A stretch of DNA of 64,000 nt from Rhodovulum marinum (lineage in GTDB: Bacteria; Pseudomonadota; Alphaproteobacteria; Rhodobacterales; Rhodobacteraceae): NCBI RefSeq assembly GCF_004343075.1, contig NZ_SLXP01000009.1, positions 1-64,000 on the forward strand, written 5' to 3'. Under the pieces are notes generated by a model. That model did not search any database. It had not been told where the DNA came from and saw nothing but the letters and a program-made list of their open reading frames with translations. The translations under genes and the position numbers were made by a program. Position 1 is the stretch's first letter. Each line of letters opens with the position of its first letter. Positions 8,169 to 17,576 of this stretch are shown piece by piece.

Positions 8169-8813
8169 GGGCAGAGTCCTTTTCCGACAGGGATGGTCAG
8201 GTATATGCCCGCGCGCATGATTCGAAGCAAGGCAAGCTGATTACAGGGATGCCATGTATCGCCTAATGGCGCGCATGCGCTTCGCCGGCCATGATCAAGC
8301 AGGTTTCGCCAGCTGCCACGTACGGTACCTGCTGCATGCATGGCACGCACGCGTCAAATCGGACACGGATGCTGCACCCTGCAGGCCGGATATCGGGCTT
8401 CCTTGAGGTGAAGCCGCCACACTCGTGAGGCGTAATAGGCGGGAGCGAATGCTACCTGCGAATGGCTGCTCTCATGATCGCAAACGGAAACGGTGCGGTC
8501 GCGGCGAACGGCCGCTTCCCTGAAGAACTGTCCCGAAACAGGACTGCGCCCGGTTCGTGGTTTCCAAGGTCCGCTTTCGCGGTAGTTGAAAATCCTCGCT
8601 GCGGAGCAGCGAACTCACGCTTTCCGCCCTTCGGCCCGAAGAATTCCACATCGTCAATCTTGCGCCCACGCTATGGACGACGATAGACCCACGTGTATTC
8701 CCGATCTGGACTGCCTCCCGGCCTCCGTTCGGCCCTGTAGATGATCCATCACGCCGGGGCTCGGACGCCGCCCATCCCGTTGCCCCCTATTCACATGGAG
8801 AAGCCGGTTCCGG
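8169..8813. other. non-coding region with a repeat-like segment
   Basis: 645 bp upstream of the peroxidase gene and downstream of the AAA ATPase gene. The left part (8169-8400) should contain the peroxidase promoter; no clear -35/-10 pair was seen. The segment at about 8448-8652 holds imperfectly repeated modules built on GAATGGCTGCT, GAACGGCCGCTT and AGGTCCGCTTT. It is open on both strands for 65-74 codons without ribosome binding sites. It resembles the degenerate intergenic repeats known from alphaproteobacterial genomes. Confidence 0.4.
8448..8652. repeat. candidate dispersed intergenic repeat (degenerate)
   Basis: Internal variants of a GAAyGGCyGCT(T) module recur at 8459, 8506 and 8568, and GCGAATG occurs twice (8445, 8458). 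Open frames on both strands without Shine-Dalgarno sequences, with translations that look like no domain, are typical of repeat-derived spurious proteins in roseobacters. No second copy occurs in this window, so the repeat call rests on recognition and internal structure only. Confidence 0.35.
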
Positions 8814-9890
8814 TCAATGATAGACTGGCCGGTTTTCCAACACCTCCGCCCTGTCCAGCATGCGCGTGACCATCCGCAGGTTGGGCTCGAGGCCCGAACG
8901 GTGAACCCGATCCAGGGTTTCGGCGATGGCATCGATCGCGGGCGCCGTCAGCCCGCGCCGCGCGCCCTCACGCCGAGCGAAGGCCTGCAGGTCCGCGATC
9001 CCCATGCCTGGCAGGGTCATTGGCGGGCACCGGCTGAGCAGGGGTGCGGGCAAGCCGGACAGGCTGTTCGCCGTCATTACCCAGCTGATCCACGACATGT
9101 CGAACCGCAGCTGGAAATACGGGCAGTCCCAGGCCCGTGCGGTCAGCGGCTCCAGCAAGGGCAGCAGCGCGTTGCCCATGTCGTAGGACCGGCCCCTGTC
9201 CGAGGTCACGGCCCCGGCCTTCTCGACTTCGTCCAGCACGATCACCGGGTTGCCGACAAGCTGTGCGAGGATCGTGGTCAGGGGCCTGCCGGGCGCGGCC
9301 GAGGACCAACCACGCTGCATCCCGATCAGGGCAAAGCTGGCCGGTTCGCCGGTCGCGTCGATCGTGGTGGCGGGCAGCCCCACGACCTGGGCCAGGCGCC
9401 GGGCCCAATGGCTCTTGCCGATGCCGGGCGGGCCCACCAGCAGAAGGGGCGGCATGCGAAAGCCGGCCGCGCCCTGGCGCACGGACCGGCGCATCGCGTG
9501 CCAGGCGGCCTCGGTCGCGGGCGCCATCCAGGGCATTTCCGCCTGCAGGGTGGCGGCCAGCTCGTCGGCGCGCGCCTCGCTGCCGATCTCCACCAGCGTG
9601 ACCCCGTCGCGCAGCGGGGCGAGGCGCTCGCGATCCTCCTGCCGAAGGTGCCCCAGCTTGGTCGCGGCCGTCAGCCTTTCGACATAGCGCGCGGCCCGGC
9701 GGTCGATGCGTGCCTCGTCCTTGGCTGGCAGTTGGGAGGCAAGGAATGTGTCCTGCTCTTTCGGGTCATCGACCCAACCCCGGGCCCTGCCCCGGTAGCC
9801 CAGCAGGAAGCGGCGCAGGCGGCCACGCACCTCGCGGGCGGTTGGAATCTCTCTGCCCGGGCGGGCGTCTACGAAGGGAATTCGGGCCAT
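8814..9890 (-). CDS. Lon-like AAA ATPase without protease domain
   Basis: 358 residues from ATG 9890, which has GGAAAGGA just upstream. A longer in-frame extension was rejected as low-complexity and lacking a ribosome binding site. Residues 1-145 are charged and helical, with no named domain. The AAA module follows: Walker A GPPGIGKS (153-160), a Lon-like segment GMQRGWSSAAPGRP (190-203), Walker B VIVLDEVEKA (216-225) and a sensor region WVMTANSLSGLPAPLLSRC. It ends soon after the AAA lid, with no Lon serine protease domain. Probably an ATP-driven remodeller acting on its own. It stands alone, 322 bp from nrdJ. Confidence 0.75.
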   Translation of the reverse strand: MARIPFVDARPGREIPTAREVRGRLRRFLLGYRGRARGWVDDPKEQDTFLASQLPAKDEARIDRRAARYVERLTAATKLGHLRQEDRERLAPLRDGVTLVEIGSEARADELAATLQAEMPWMAPATEAAWHAMRRSVRQGAAGFRMPPLLLVGPPGIGKSHWARRLAQVVGLPATTIDATGEPASFALIGMQRGWSSAAPGRPLTTILAQLVGNPVIVLDEVEKAGAVTSDRGRSYDMGNALLPLLEPLTARAWDCPYFQLRFDMSWISWVMTANSLSGLPAPLLSRCPPMTLPGMGIADLQAFARREGARRGLTAPAIDAIAETLDRVHRSGLEPNLRMVTRMLDRAEVLENRPVYH

Positions 9891-10212
9891 GGGATGTCCT
9901 TTCCAGCAGGGCGGTGCCGCCGCCAGCGCGACGGCACCGCGCGACCGCCCTGGGGGCGGCCGGTGGTTTCGTGAAAGGACCCGGGTCTTGGGCAGAGAGG
10001 AAGCAGGAGCGGGGCGGCCCGTCAATGCCCCGACCCGGCCGAAGGGCGCCCGAAGGCGCCCCGAAGCCATGATTCGGCAAAGCCTTGTTTTTAAATCATA
10101 TTCTCGGAATCGCGCGCGCCGGTGGCAAGCAATCGCGTGTCAAAATGGCAGATAACCCCCGAAATGGCAGATTTTCGGTGGGTGGGACAACAACCTTCTT
10201 CCAGCGCCCGGC
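9891..10212. other. non-coding region between AAA ATPase and nrdJ
   Basis: 322 bp. It must hold the AAA gene promoter and the nrdJ 3' end. On the minus strand there are two ATCTGCCATTT direct repeats (plus coordinates 10143-10153 and 10162-10172), 19 bp apart. The nrdJ-proximal copy is flanked by CCGAAA/TTTCGG arms that could fold as a weak terminator. TTGACA lies next to the second copy (10143-10138, minus strand), but no good -10 follows at the right spacing. Confidence 0.4.
10143..10172 (-). repeat. pair of ATCTGCCATTT direct repeats
   Basis: Exact 11-bp repeats with starts 19 bp apart, upstream of the AAA ATPase gene and downstream of nrdJ. The repeat at 10162-10172 sits between CCGAAA and TTTCGG arms. 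Either an operator for the AAA gene or part of the nrdJ 3' hairpin. Confidence 0.35.
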
Positions 10213-12477
10213 TCAACTGCACTTGGAATGCCCGCAACTCATGCAGGTCATGCAGCCTTCGACCATGCGCATCTCGTAGGCGCCGCAGGCCGGGCAGGCC
10301 GGACCGCGCGGCGCCTCGCCCACCGCCATCGCCTCGTGCTGGGGGTCGGATTTCAATCCCATGCCCTCGGCCTCGATGAACCCGATCGAGACAAGGTGCC
10401 GCTCGATCACGCCGCCGATCGCGGCCAGGATCGAGGGAATGTATTTCCCCTGCATCCACGCCCCGCCACGCGGGTCGAACACCGCCTTCAGTTCCTCGAC
10501 CACGAAACTGACGTCCCCACCCCGCCGGAACACCGCCGAGATCATGCGGGTCAGCGCCACGGTCCAGGCGAAATGTTCCATGTTCTTGGAGTTGATGAAC
10601 ACCTCGAACGGGCGCCGGCGCCCGCCCATCACGATGTCGTTGATCGTGATATAGATCGCGTGCTCGCTGTCGGGCCATTTCAGCTTGTAGGTGTTGCCTT
10701 CCAGCGCCTGCGGCCGGTCCAGCGGGTCGGACAGGTAGACGACGTCGGCCCCGGTTTCGGCCTCGGGCGTCTTCTCCGAGCTTTCGGAAACCGCCAGCAC
10801 GCTGCCCGTCACTTCGTTCGGCCGGTAGGTGGTGCACCCTTTGCAGCCGGTTTCATAGGCCTGCATGTAGACATCCTTGAACGCGTCGAAGGAAATGTCC
10901 TCGGGGCAGTTGATCGTCTTGGAAATGGACGAATCCACCCATTTCTGCGCGGCGGCCTGCATACGGACATGCTCGGCAGGCGCAAGCGTCTGGGCGTTCA
11001 CAAAAAAGTCGGGTAGATCGGCGTCGCCGAACTTCTCGCGCCACAGCCGCACGGCGTAATCCACGACCTCTTCCTCGGTGCGCGAACCGTCGCGCTGCAG
11101 CACCTTGCGGGTATAGGCATAGGCGAAGACGGGTTCGATTCCCGAGGACACGTTGCCGGCATACAGGCTGATCGTGCCGGTCGGCGCGATCGAGGTCAGC
11201 AGGGCATTGCGAATGCCGTGTTCGGCGATGGCCGCGCGCACGTCCTCGTCCATATGCGCCAAGGCCCCGCTGGCGAGGTATTTCTCGGCATCGAACAGGG
11301 GAAACGCTCCCTTCTCCTTCGCCAATTGCACCGAGGCCAGGTAGGCGGCGCGGGCGATCCGGTGCAACCAGCGCTCGGTCTGACGCGCCGCCTCGTCCGA
11401 ACCGTAGCGCAGGCCGACCATCAACAACGCGTCGGCAAGGCCCGTCACACCCAGCCCGATCCGGCGCTTGGCCTTGGCTTCGTGCTCCTGCTGGGGCAGC
11501 GCAAAGCGCGACACGTCCACCACGTTGTCCATCATCCGCACGGCGGTCGCGACCAGATCGTCCAGGTCGGCCTCGTCCAGTTCGGCGATGCTTTCGAACG
11601 GGTCACGCACCAGCCGGGCAAGGTTGATCGAGCCCAGCAGGCACGCGCCATAGGGCGGCAGGGGCTGCTCGCCGCACGGGTTGGTGGCCGCGATCGTTTC
11701 GCAATAGGCCAGGTTGTTCATCTGGTTGATGCGGTCGATGAAGATCACGCCCGGTTCGGCAAAATCATAGGTCGCGCGCATGATCCGGTTCCACAGGTCG
11801 CGCGCCTCGACCGTGTGATAGACCTTGTCGCCGAATTTAAGCTGCCACGGACCGTCCGCCTTGACCGCCTCCATGAAGGCATCGGTGACCAGCACGGACA
11901 GGTTGAAATTGCGCAACCGCGCCGGATCCTGCTTGGCGGTGATGAAATCCTCGATATCGGGGTGGTCACAGCGCATCGTCGCCATCATCGCGCCGCGGCG
12001 TGACCCCGCGGACATGATCGTGCGGCACATCGCGTCCCAGACATCCATGAACGACAGCGGCCCCGAGGCGTCGGCGGCCACGCCCAGAACATCCGCGCCG
12101 CGCGGCCGGATCGTCGAGAAATCATAGCCGATCCCGCCGCCCTGCTGCATGGTCAGCGCGGCCTCTTTCAGCATGTCGAAGATGCCGGCCATCGAATCGG
12201 GGATCGTGCCCATGACGAAGCAGTTGAACAGCGTCACCGCCCGCCCTGTGCCCGCGCCCGCGGTGATCCGGCCCGCGGGCAGAAAGCGGAAATCCTCGAG
12301 CGCGGTATAGAATTTCTCCTCCCAGGCGGCCTTGTCCTGTTCGGCTTCGGCCAAGGCCCGCGCGATGCGCCGCCAGGTGTCCTCGACCGTCAGATCGACG
12401 GGCGCACCGTCGGCCTTTTTCAGGCGGTATTTCATATCCCAGATCTGTTCGGCGATGGGGGCGGAGAAACGGCTCAT
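10213..12477 (-). CDS. nrdJ: adenosylcobalamin-dependent ribonucleoside-diphosphate reductase (class II)
   Basis: 754 residues, full length for the alphaproteobacterial class II enzyme. It reduces ribonucleotides to deoxyribonucleotides using an adenosylcobalamin radical. Visible landmarks are RFLPAGRI and FNCFVMG near the N-terminus, QGGGIGYDFS, the active-site loop NPCGEQPLPPYGACLLGSIN and the C-terminal cysteine cluster CPACG...CMTCMSCGHSKCS, which binds zinc and relays thiols. It needs neither oxygen nor a second subunit. No cobalamin riboswitch was seen in the 110-bp leader. A LexA-like near-match lies upstream. Confidence 0.96.
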   Translation of the reverse strand: MSRFSAPIAEQIWDMKYRLKKADGAPVDLTVEDTWRRIARALAEAEQDKAAWEEKFYTALEDFRFLPAGRITAGAGTGRAVTLFNCFVMGTIPDSMAGIFDMLKEAALTMQQGGGIGYDFSTIRPRGADVLGVAADASGPLSFMDVWDAMCRTIMSAGSRRGAMMATMRCDHPDIEDFITAKQDPARLRNFNLSVLVTDAFMEAVKADGPWQLKFGDKVYHTVEARDLWNRIMRATYDFAEPGVIFIDRINQMNNLAYCETIAATNPCGEQPLPPYGACLLGSINLARLVRDPFESIAELDEADLDDLVATAVRMMDNVVDVSRFALPQQEHEAKAKRRIGLGVTGLADALLMVGLRYGSDEAARQTERWLHRIARAAYLASVQLAKEKGAFPLFDAEKYLASGALAHMDEDVRAAIAEHGIRNALLTSIAPTGTISLYAGNVSSGIEPVFAYAYTRKVLQRDGSRTEEEVVDYAVRLWREKFGDADLPDFFVNAQTLAPAEHVRMQAAAQKWVDSSISKTINCPEDISFDAFKDVYMQAYETGCKGCTTYRPNEVTGSVLAVSESSEKTPEAETGADVVYLSDPLDRPQALEGNTYKLKWPDSEHAIYITINDIVMGGRRRPFEVFINSKNMEHFAWTVALTRMISAVFRRGGDVSFVVEELKAVFDPRGGAWMQGKYIPSILAAIGGVIERHLVSIGFIEAEGMGLKSDPQHEAMAVGEAPRGPACPACGAYEMRMVEGCMTCMSCGHSKCS

Positions 12478-12530
12478 CTCGGGTATCCTCGGGCGCGCGG
12501 GAAAGGCCCTCTAGGATAGGGCTTCGGCTT

Positions 12531-12545
12531 GAACTCCGCAACAAC
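12531..12545. promoter_or_regulatory. possible LexA-like site GAAC-N7-CAAC
   Basis: It matches seven of eight fixed bases of the alphaproteobacterial SOS box (GAAC-N7-GAAC, the complement of GTTC-N7-GTTC). It lies between the divergent nrdJ and DUF1489 genes, 54 bp upstream of nrdJ. SOS control of a ribonucleotide reductase would be reasonable, but a single near-match is weak. Confidence 0.25.
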
Positions 12546-12587
12546 TAGACTAGGGTTGCGGCTCATCAACAGAATCTGGGGGGCAGG

Positions 12588-13022
12588 ATGGCGGGGGGCC
12601 ATGTGAATCTGGTCAAGCTCTGCGTTGGCGCAGAGCGGGTCGAGGACCTGCTGCACTGGCAGCGCCAGCCGCGCGCCAAGGGACCCGACGGGCTGCCGCG
12701 CCATGTCACCCGGATGTGGCCCAAGCGCGAGGCCGAATTGCTGGCCGGCGGCTCGCTTTACTGGGTGTTCAAGGGCGTGATTCTGGCCCGCCAGCGCATC
12801 CTGCGGCTGGACGAGGTGACGGGCGCGGACGGAATCGCCCGGTGCGGGATCGTGCTGGAGCCGCGGGTGATCCGCACCGAGGCGATGCCGAAACGCCCGT
12901 TCCAGGGCTGGCGCTACCTGGGCGCGGACGACGCGCCCCGCGACCTGCCCGAGGGGCGGGCGGGGGAGGAGGATTTGCCGCCCCGCCTGATGGCGGCACT
13001 GGCCGAAATCGGGGTGCGCTAG
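12588..13022 (+). CDS. DUF1489 family protein
   Basis: 144 residues. The signature region with VNLVKLCVGAE, HVTRMWPKR and LYWVFKGVILARQRIL identifies DUF1489, a small soluble family conserved in alphaproteobacteria with no assigned function. ATG 12588 follows a purine-rich stretch. Divergent from nrdJ and convergent with hisG, with 17 bp to the hisG stop. Confidence 0.85.
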   Translation: MAGGHVNLVKLCVGAERVEDLLHWQRQPRAKGPDGLPRHVTRMWPKREAELLAGGSLYWVFKGVILARQRILRLDEVTGADGIARCGIVLEPRVIRTEAMPKRPFQGWRYLGADDAPRDLPEGRAGEEDLPPRLMAALAEIGVR

Positions 13023-13039
13023 GCGGCTAAGCGCGCCGC

Positions 13040-13738
13040 TCAGCTATCCAGCCCAAGGCGGCGCGACAGCGCGCGAAAGCTGGCGCGCGCGGCGTCGTCC
13101 CAGTCGGCCGTGCGCGACTTGAACAGGGTCGCCTGGCTGCGGTGGATCAACCCGTCGGACAGGATCTTCAGGTGGTTGGCGCGCAGCGTGTCGCCGGTCG
13201 AGGTGATGTCCGCGATCGCCTCGGCGGTCAGGTTCTTCACCGTGCCCTCGGTCGCGCCCTGGCTGTCGACCAGCTGGTAATCGGCCACGCCCGCCTCGCG
13301 CAGGAACTCGCGCACCAGGCGGTGATACTTGGTCGCGATCCGCAGCCGATGCCCATGTGCCGCCCGGAACGCCGCCGCCGCCGCATCCAGGTCGTCCAGC
13401 GTGTCGACATCGACCCAGCACCGCGGCACCGCGATCACCAGGTCCGCCTCGCCGAACCCCATCGGTTCCAGTGCCGCGACGCGGTTTTCCCAATCGGCGA
13501 TCCGTTCCTGCACCAGGTCGGACCCCGTCACGCCCAGGTGAATCCGCCCCGCCACCAGTTCGCGCGGGATCTCTCCCGCCGACAACAGCACAAGGTCGAC
13601 CCCCTCGATCCCGTCGACCGCGCCGGCATATTCCCGGTCGGACCCGGTGCGGCGGATGTTCACGCCGTGCCCCGCGAACCAGTCGAAGGTCTTTTCCATC
13701 AGCCGCCCCTTGGACGGCACGCCCAGTTTCAGCGTCAT
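13040..13738 (-). CDS. hisG: ATP phosphoribosyltransferase, short form
   Basis: 232 residues: the short HisG lacks the C-terminal regulatory domain. It catalyses the first step of histidine synthesis, ATP + PRPP to phosphoribosyl-ATP. KLGVPSKGRLMEKT opens the protein, VTGSDLVQE is in the middle, and the PRPP loop region DSQGATEGTVKNL is present. ATG 13738 overlaps the hisZ stop by 4 nt (ATGA), matching the known need for an equimolar HisG-HisZ complex. Last gene of hisS-hisZ-hisG. Confidence 0.97.
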   Translation of the reverse strand: MTLKLGVPSKGRLMEKTFDWFAGHGVNIRRTGSDREYAGAVDGIEGVDLVLLSAGEIPRELVAGRIHLGVTGSDLVQERIADWENRVAALEPMGFGEADLVIAVPRCWVDVDTLDDLDAAAAAFRAAHGHRLRIATKYHRLVREFLREAGVADYQLVDSQGATEGTVKNLTAEAIADITSTGDTLRANHLKILSDGLIHRSQATLFKSRTADWDDAARASFRALSRRLGLDS

Positions 13739-14844
13739 CGCGCGGCCTCCGCGGTCAGCGTCAGCACCAGTTCGGGTCGGACCACGCCGCCCACCGCGGG
13801 CACCGCGCGGCCCTGGCCCAGGATCCGCGTCAGCGCGTCATAGCGCCCGCCGGTGGCAACCGGGGGCAGGTCGGGCCGCCCCTCGGCATAGAAACCGAAG
13901 ACGAAACCGTCGTAATATTCCATCGTCGTGCGGCCATAACTGGCCTCGAAATCCAGCAGGTCGACGTCGATTCCCTGCCCGGCCAGGGCATCCATCCGCG
14001 CCTCCATCCGGTCCAGCGCCGGGGTGATGGCGGGCAGGTCGACCGCGACATCGCGCAGATGGGCCAGCGCGTTCGCGCAGGTTTCGCGGATCAGCAGGAT
14101 ATCGTCCAGCAACTCGGCCTCGGTGGCCGAAAGCGGCGGCTCGGCGGCATCCTCGGCCAGGGTCCGCAGCCGCGCGGCTACATCGGCGCGGCTGCGCAGA
14201 CCGATCTCGGGACCGCCCGCCTCCAGCAACGCCTCGGCGCCCTGCCCCTTCAGCGCGGCCAGCAGGCGTTTGCGCGCCTCGGGCAGCGGCGTGCGCCCGG
14301 CGAACCGGTCCAGCAGGGCGCGGAACCGGCGCGGGCGCCACACATGGCGGCGCAGCGCCGCCTTGCGCTTTTCGGTGGTCGACAGCCCGCCGATCGCGGC
14401 CAGCAACAGCCCGATATCGCCGGTCGCGGCCCTCAGGCCCAGCGGCGACAGCATCTCGGAAAACAGCGCGAAGACCTCGGCATCGGCCTCGACCGGGCTG
14501 TCGCCGCCGAACAGTTCATAGCCCACCTGGATGTATTCGCTGGGGCGCCCGGGGTCGCGTTCCTGGCGGCGGAACACCTCGCCCAGATAGGTATAGCGTG
14601 CCGGGTCGGCGCCGCTTTCCATGTGCATCTGGACGACCGGCACAGTGAAATCGGGGCGCAGCATCTGTTCGCCCCGGATCGCGTCCGACGTCACATAGGC
14701 GCGCGCGCGGATGTCCTCGCCATACAGGTCAAGCAGCGTTTCGGCCGGCTGCAGCACCGCGGCCTGCACCGGCTGGGCGCCCGCGTTGCGGAAAAAGGCG
14801 TGCAAACGCTCGGCCTGCGCCAGAACCTCGGCCTTGGATGCCAC
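13735..14844 (-). CDS. hisZ: ATP phosphoribosyltransferase regulatory subunit
   Basis: 369 residues, a catalytically inactive paralogue of histidyl-tRNA synthetase. It gives short-form HisG its activity and its feedback response to histidine. It keeps class II synthetase fold segments (FRQERDPGRPSEYIQVGYELFG is the motif 2-like loop; ATGGRYDALTRILG is near the C-terminus). GTG start 4 nt after the hisS stop. Overlaps hisG by 4 nt. Confidence 0.95.
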   Translation of the reverse strand: MASKAEVLAQAERLHAFFRNAGAQPVQAAVLQPAETLLDLYGEDIRARAYVTSDAIRGEQMLRPDFTVPVVQMHMESGADPARYTYLGEVFRRQERDPGRPSEYIQVGYELFGGDSPVEADAEVFALFSEMLSPLGLRAATGDIGLLLAAIGGLSTTEKRKAALRRHVWRPRRFRALLDRFAGRTPLPEARKRLLAALKGQGAEALLEAGGPEIGLRSRADVAARLRTLAEDAAEPPLSATEAELLDDILLIRETCANALAHLRDVAVDLPAITPALDRMEARMDALAGQGIDVDLLDFEASYGRTTMEYYDGFVFGFYAEGRPDLPPVATGGRYDALTRILGQGRAVPAVGGVVRPELVLTLTAEAAR

Positions 14845-14848
14845 CGCC

Positions 14849-16348
14849 CTACTCCCCGCCCTGCGCCAGCAGCCGCCGGACCTCGGCCACCAGGTCGGTG
14901 CGCGCCGCCTCGAACTGGGCGGGCTGGGATTTCCATTCCTCCAGGCTGGCGCTTTGGGCGATCTTGGCCCCCAGCACCAGGTCCTTGATCTGCACCACGC
15001 CGCGCGCGGCCTCGTCCGAACCCTGGATGATGGCGACGGGCGATTGCCGCTTGTCGGCGTATTTCAACTGGTTGCCGAAATTCTTGGGGTTGCCCAGGTA
15101 GACCTCGGCGCGGATGCCCGCCGCGCGCAACTCGCCCACCATCGCCTGGTAATCGGCCATCCGGTCGCGGTCCATCACGGTGACGATCACGGGGCCCTGC
15201 ACGGTTCCGCCCGCCCGCCCCTTCTCGCGCAGCGCGGCAAGCAGGCGGTCGACGCCGATGGAAACCCCCGTCGCTGGCACCTTCTGCCCGGTGAAGCGTT
15301 GCACCAGGTCGTCATAGCGCCCGCCGCCGGCGACCGAGCCGAACTGCCGCGGGCGGCCCTTTTCGTCGGTGATCTCGAAGGTCAGTTCCGCCTCGTAGAC
15401 CGGACCGGTGTAATAGCCGAGACCGCGCACGACCGAGGGGTCCAGAACGATGCGGTCGGGGCCATAGCCCTGGGCGGCCAGCAGGTCCGAGATGGTCTCC
15501 AGCTCGGCCACGCCCTCGGCCCCCATGGCCGATCCGCCAACCAGTTCGGACAGCCGTGCGCAAGTTTCGGCCTTGGTGGCGCGCCGGGCTGCCATGAAGC
15601 CCATCACCACGTCGGCCTGCGCCTTCGTCAGCTTGGCGCCTTCGGTGAAATCGCCCGACTCGTCCTCGCGTCCCTCGCCCAAAAGTGCACGCACGCCCGT
15701 TTCGCCCAGCCGGTCCAGCTTGTCGATGGCGCGCAGGACGATGCCGCGCTCGTGCTCGAATTTCGACGGGTCGTTCGGGTCCAGAACGCCCGCGACCTCC
15801 ATCACGCCGTTCAGAACCTTTCGGTTGTTCACCCGCACGATGTAGTCGCCGCGCGGGATGCCCACCGCCTCCAGCGCATCGGCCAGCATGGCGCAGATCT
15901 CGGCGTCGGCAGCCACCGAGGCCGCCCCCACCGTGTCGGCATCGCATTGATAGAACTGGCGGAACCGGCCCGGCCCCGGTTTCTCGTTGCGCCAGACCGG
16001 CCCCATGGCATAGCGGCGGTACGGCGTCGGCAGGTCGTTACGATACTGCGCCGCCACCCGTGCCAGCGGCGCGGTCAGGTCATAGCGCAGCGCCACCCAG
16101 TCGCCGTCCTCCTCCTCGGTCCAGGCAAAGACGCCGGCATGCGGGCGATCGACATCGGGCAGGTATTTGCCCAGCGCCTCCAGCGTTTCGACCGCGGATG
16201 TCTCAAGGGGATCGAAACCATAGCGGTGATAGACCTCGGCGATGGTGTCGAGCATCGCCTTGCGTTCGGTGACGTCCGCGCCGAAATAGTCACGAAAGCC
16301 CCGGGGCGTCTCGGCCCTGGGGCGCCGGGGTTTCTTGTCCTTGGCCAT
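14849..16348 (-). CDS. hisS: histidine--tRNA ligase
   Basis: 499 residues from ATG 16348 ([22 protein letters not shown]). An in-frame GTG-type extension to 16411 was rejected as arginine-rich and outside the family N-terminus. Class II motifs are seen: [21 protein letters not shown] (motif 2) and [13 protein letters not shown] ... GVSIGVDRL (motif 3). [14 protein letters not shown] is the histidine-specific loop and the C-terminal anticodon-binding domain follows. First gene of hisS-hisZ-hisG, coupling histidyl-tRNA charging to histidine synthesis. Divergent from slyX across 82 bp. Confidence 0.97.
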   Translation of the reverse strand: MAKDKKPRRPRAETPRGFRDYFGADVTERKAMLDTIAEVYHRYGFDPLETSAVETLEALGKYLPDVDRPHAGVFAWTEEEDGDWVALRYDLTAPLARVAAQYRNDLPTPYRRYAMGPVWRNEKPGPGRFRQFYQCDADTVGAASVAADAEICAMLADALEAVGIPRGDYIVRVNNRKVLNGVMEVAGVLDPNDPSKFEHERGIVLRAIDKLDRLGETGVRALLGEGREDESGDFTEGAKLTKAQADVVMGFMAARRATKAETCARLSELVGGSAMGAEGVAELETISDLLAAQGYGPDRIVLDPSVVRGLGYYTGPVYEAELTFEITDEKGRPRQFGSVAGGGRYDDLVQRFTGQKVPATGVSIGVDRLLAALREKGRAGGTVQGPVIVTVMDRDRMADYQAMVGELRAAGIRAEVYLGNPKNFGNQLKYADKRQSPVAIIQGSDEAARGVVQIKDLVLGAKIAQSASLEEWKSQPAQFEAARTDLVAEVRRLLAQGGE

Positions 16349-16430
16349 GCGCCTCGCCGCCTGTCTCTCGCGTTCCGCGCGGGGTCTAGCGGAAGGGGGG
16401 CGGCGGGGCAAGGTGGCGTGGGAGTGCGGG

Positions 16431-16643
16431 ATGGCGATGAAAGACGAGTTGACGGCGCTGGAAGAGCGGATCGCGCGCCTGATGAAGGAAACCGACGAGC
16501 TCTCGGACGAGATCGCCCGCCAGGGGCGCGAAATCGACCGGCTGCGCCGCCAGGTCGACCTGCTGCTGGGCCGCGAGGCCGAACGGGAATATGACGGCGG
16601 CGGGTCGGTGCCGCTGGTCGACCAGAAACCGCCGCACTGGTAA
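16431..16643 (+). CDS. slyX: SlyX-family small coiled-coil protein
   Basis: 70 residues from ATG 16431. Residues 5-45 are one heptad-patterned coiled coil ([20 protein letters not shown]). The protein ends in KPPHW, the characteristic SlyX C-terminus (PPHY/W). The in-frame extension upstream overlaps hisS and is not coding. Function unknown. Confidence 0.85.
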   Translation: MAMKDELTALEERIARLMKETDELSDEIARQGREIDRLRRQVDLLLGREAEREYDGGGSVPLVDQKPPHW

Positions 16644-16650
16644 CGCCGTT

Positions 16651-17496
16651 TCAGCGCGCGGCGGAGTCCTCTTCTTTCACGATGCCATGGGGCGTGTAGG
16701 CCTCGCCCGACTTGCGCGCGGCGCGGATCATCGCCTTGTGGCGCCGCATCCGCTCGGGGTCGGCATAGCCGCGCGGGTGGTCCAGGTGTACCAGCGGCGC
16801 CGAAAACCGCAGGTGCCGCCCGCGCACGCCGGCATTGTTCAGCCGGATGCCCAGATGCTTGTCCCCGCCGCCATACTTGATCGTCTCGTCATAACCGTTG
16901 ATCGCCAGCAGGTCGCTGCGCCAGACCGAGGCATTCGCCCCGCACAGCGCGCGCCGCACCGGCGACAGGATCTCGAACAGCGCCATCACCGGCACCGGGA
17001 AGGGCCGCGTCTTGAGCCAGGTCGACAGCTTGCCCAGCGCCCGGTTCCGCCTCAGCCAGCCACGGTCGAAGACCTGCCCGCTGCGCACCATCTCGGGGGT
17101 GACGCTGGCGGTCGCATCGGCATCCAGCCGGATCAGGCTGCCGGTGGAAAACCGGCCCGGCCGCGTCAGGGCCAGGTGGCGGGCCACGAAATCGGGATGG
17201 ATCATCACGTCGCCGTCGATGAACACCAGCACCTGGGCCGTGGAACTGGCGATCGCCTTGTTCAGGATCGCGTTTTTCTCGAATCCCCGATCCTCGTGCC
17301 AGACATGGCGCACTGGCCGCCCGTGCGCGGCCATCCGCGCGGCGAAGGCATCGACCACGGCCCTGGTCTCGGGGCCCGACCCGTCATCGGCGATGCAGAT
17401 GCCATCGGGCATGACCCGCTGCGCCGCCACCGATTCCAGGCACAACCCCAGCGCCGCGGGGCTGTTATAGGTCGAGATGATCAGTTCCGAATGCAT
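16651..17496 (-). CDS. family 2 glycosyltransferase (GT-A fold)
   Basis: 281 residues. N-terminal [20 protein letters not shown] and CIADDGSG are the nucleotide-sugar binding part. [12 protein letters not shown] holds the DxD metal motif. [21 protein letters not shown] with GGGDKHLG is the galactosyltransferase-like (Glyco_transf_7C) acceptor segment. No membrane segment, so cytosolic. The sugar and acceptor are unknown; a surface polysaccharide is likely. Downstream of dnaE on the same strand (80-bp gap) and convergent with slyX. Confidence 0.88.
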   Translation of the reverse strand: MHSELIISTYNSPAALGLCLESVAAQRVMPDGICIADDGSGPETRAVVDAFAARMAAHGRPVRHVWHEDRGFEKNAILNKAIASSTAQVLVFIDGDVMIHPDFVARHLALTRPGRFSTGSLIRLDADATASVTPEMVRSGQVFDRGWLRRNRALGKLSTWLKTRPFPVPVMALFEILSPVRRALCGANASVWRSDLLAINGYDETIKYGGGDKHLGIRLNNAGVRGRHLRFSAPLVHLDHPRGYADPERMRRHKAMIRAARKSGEAYTPHGIVKEEDSAAR

Positions 17497-17576
17497 CGGT
17501 TCAGGGTCCAGAATGGTCGCGCGCCGTCATAGCCCACCCGCCCGGACAAGACCACCGCGCAACGCGGGCGCCCCGC

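Noticed and set aside
8462-8686. Small open frame in the repeat-like segment (and its opposite-strand counterpart at 8452-8649)
   Set aside because: Both strands are open, no ribosome binding site is present, and the translations look repeat-derived.
10095-10143. TATGAT and TTGACA as a promoter of the AAA gene
   Set aside because: The hexamers are 37 bp apart, far outside the usable spacing, and no alternative -35 fits TATGAT.
12478-12587. Cobalamin riboswitch upstream of nrdJ
   Set aside because: The 110-bp intergenic region is too short and lacks the conserved B12-box sequence.
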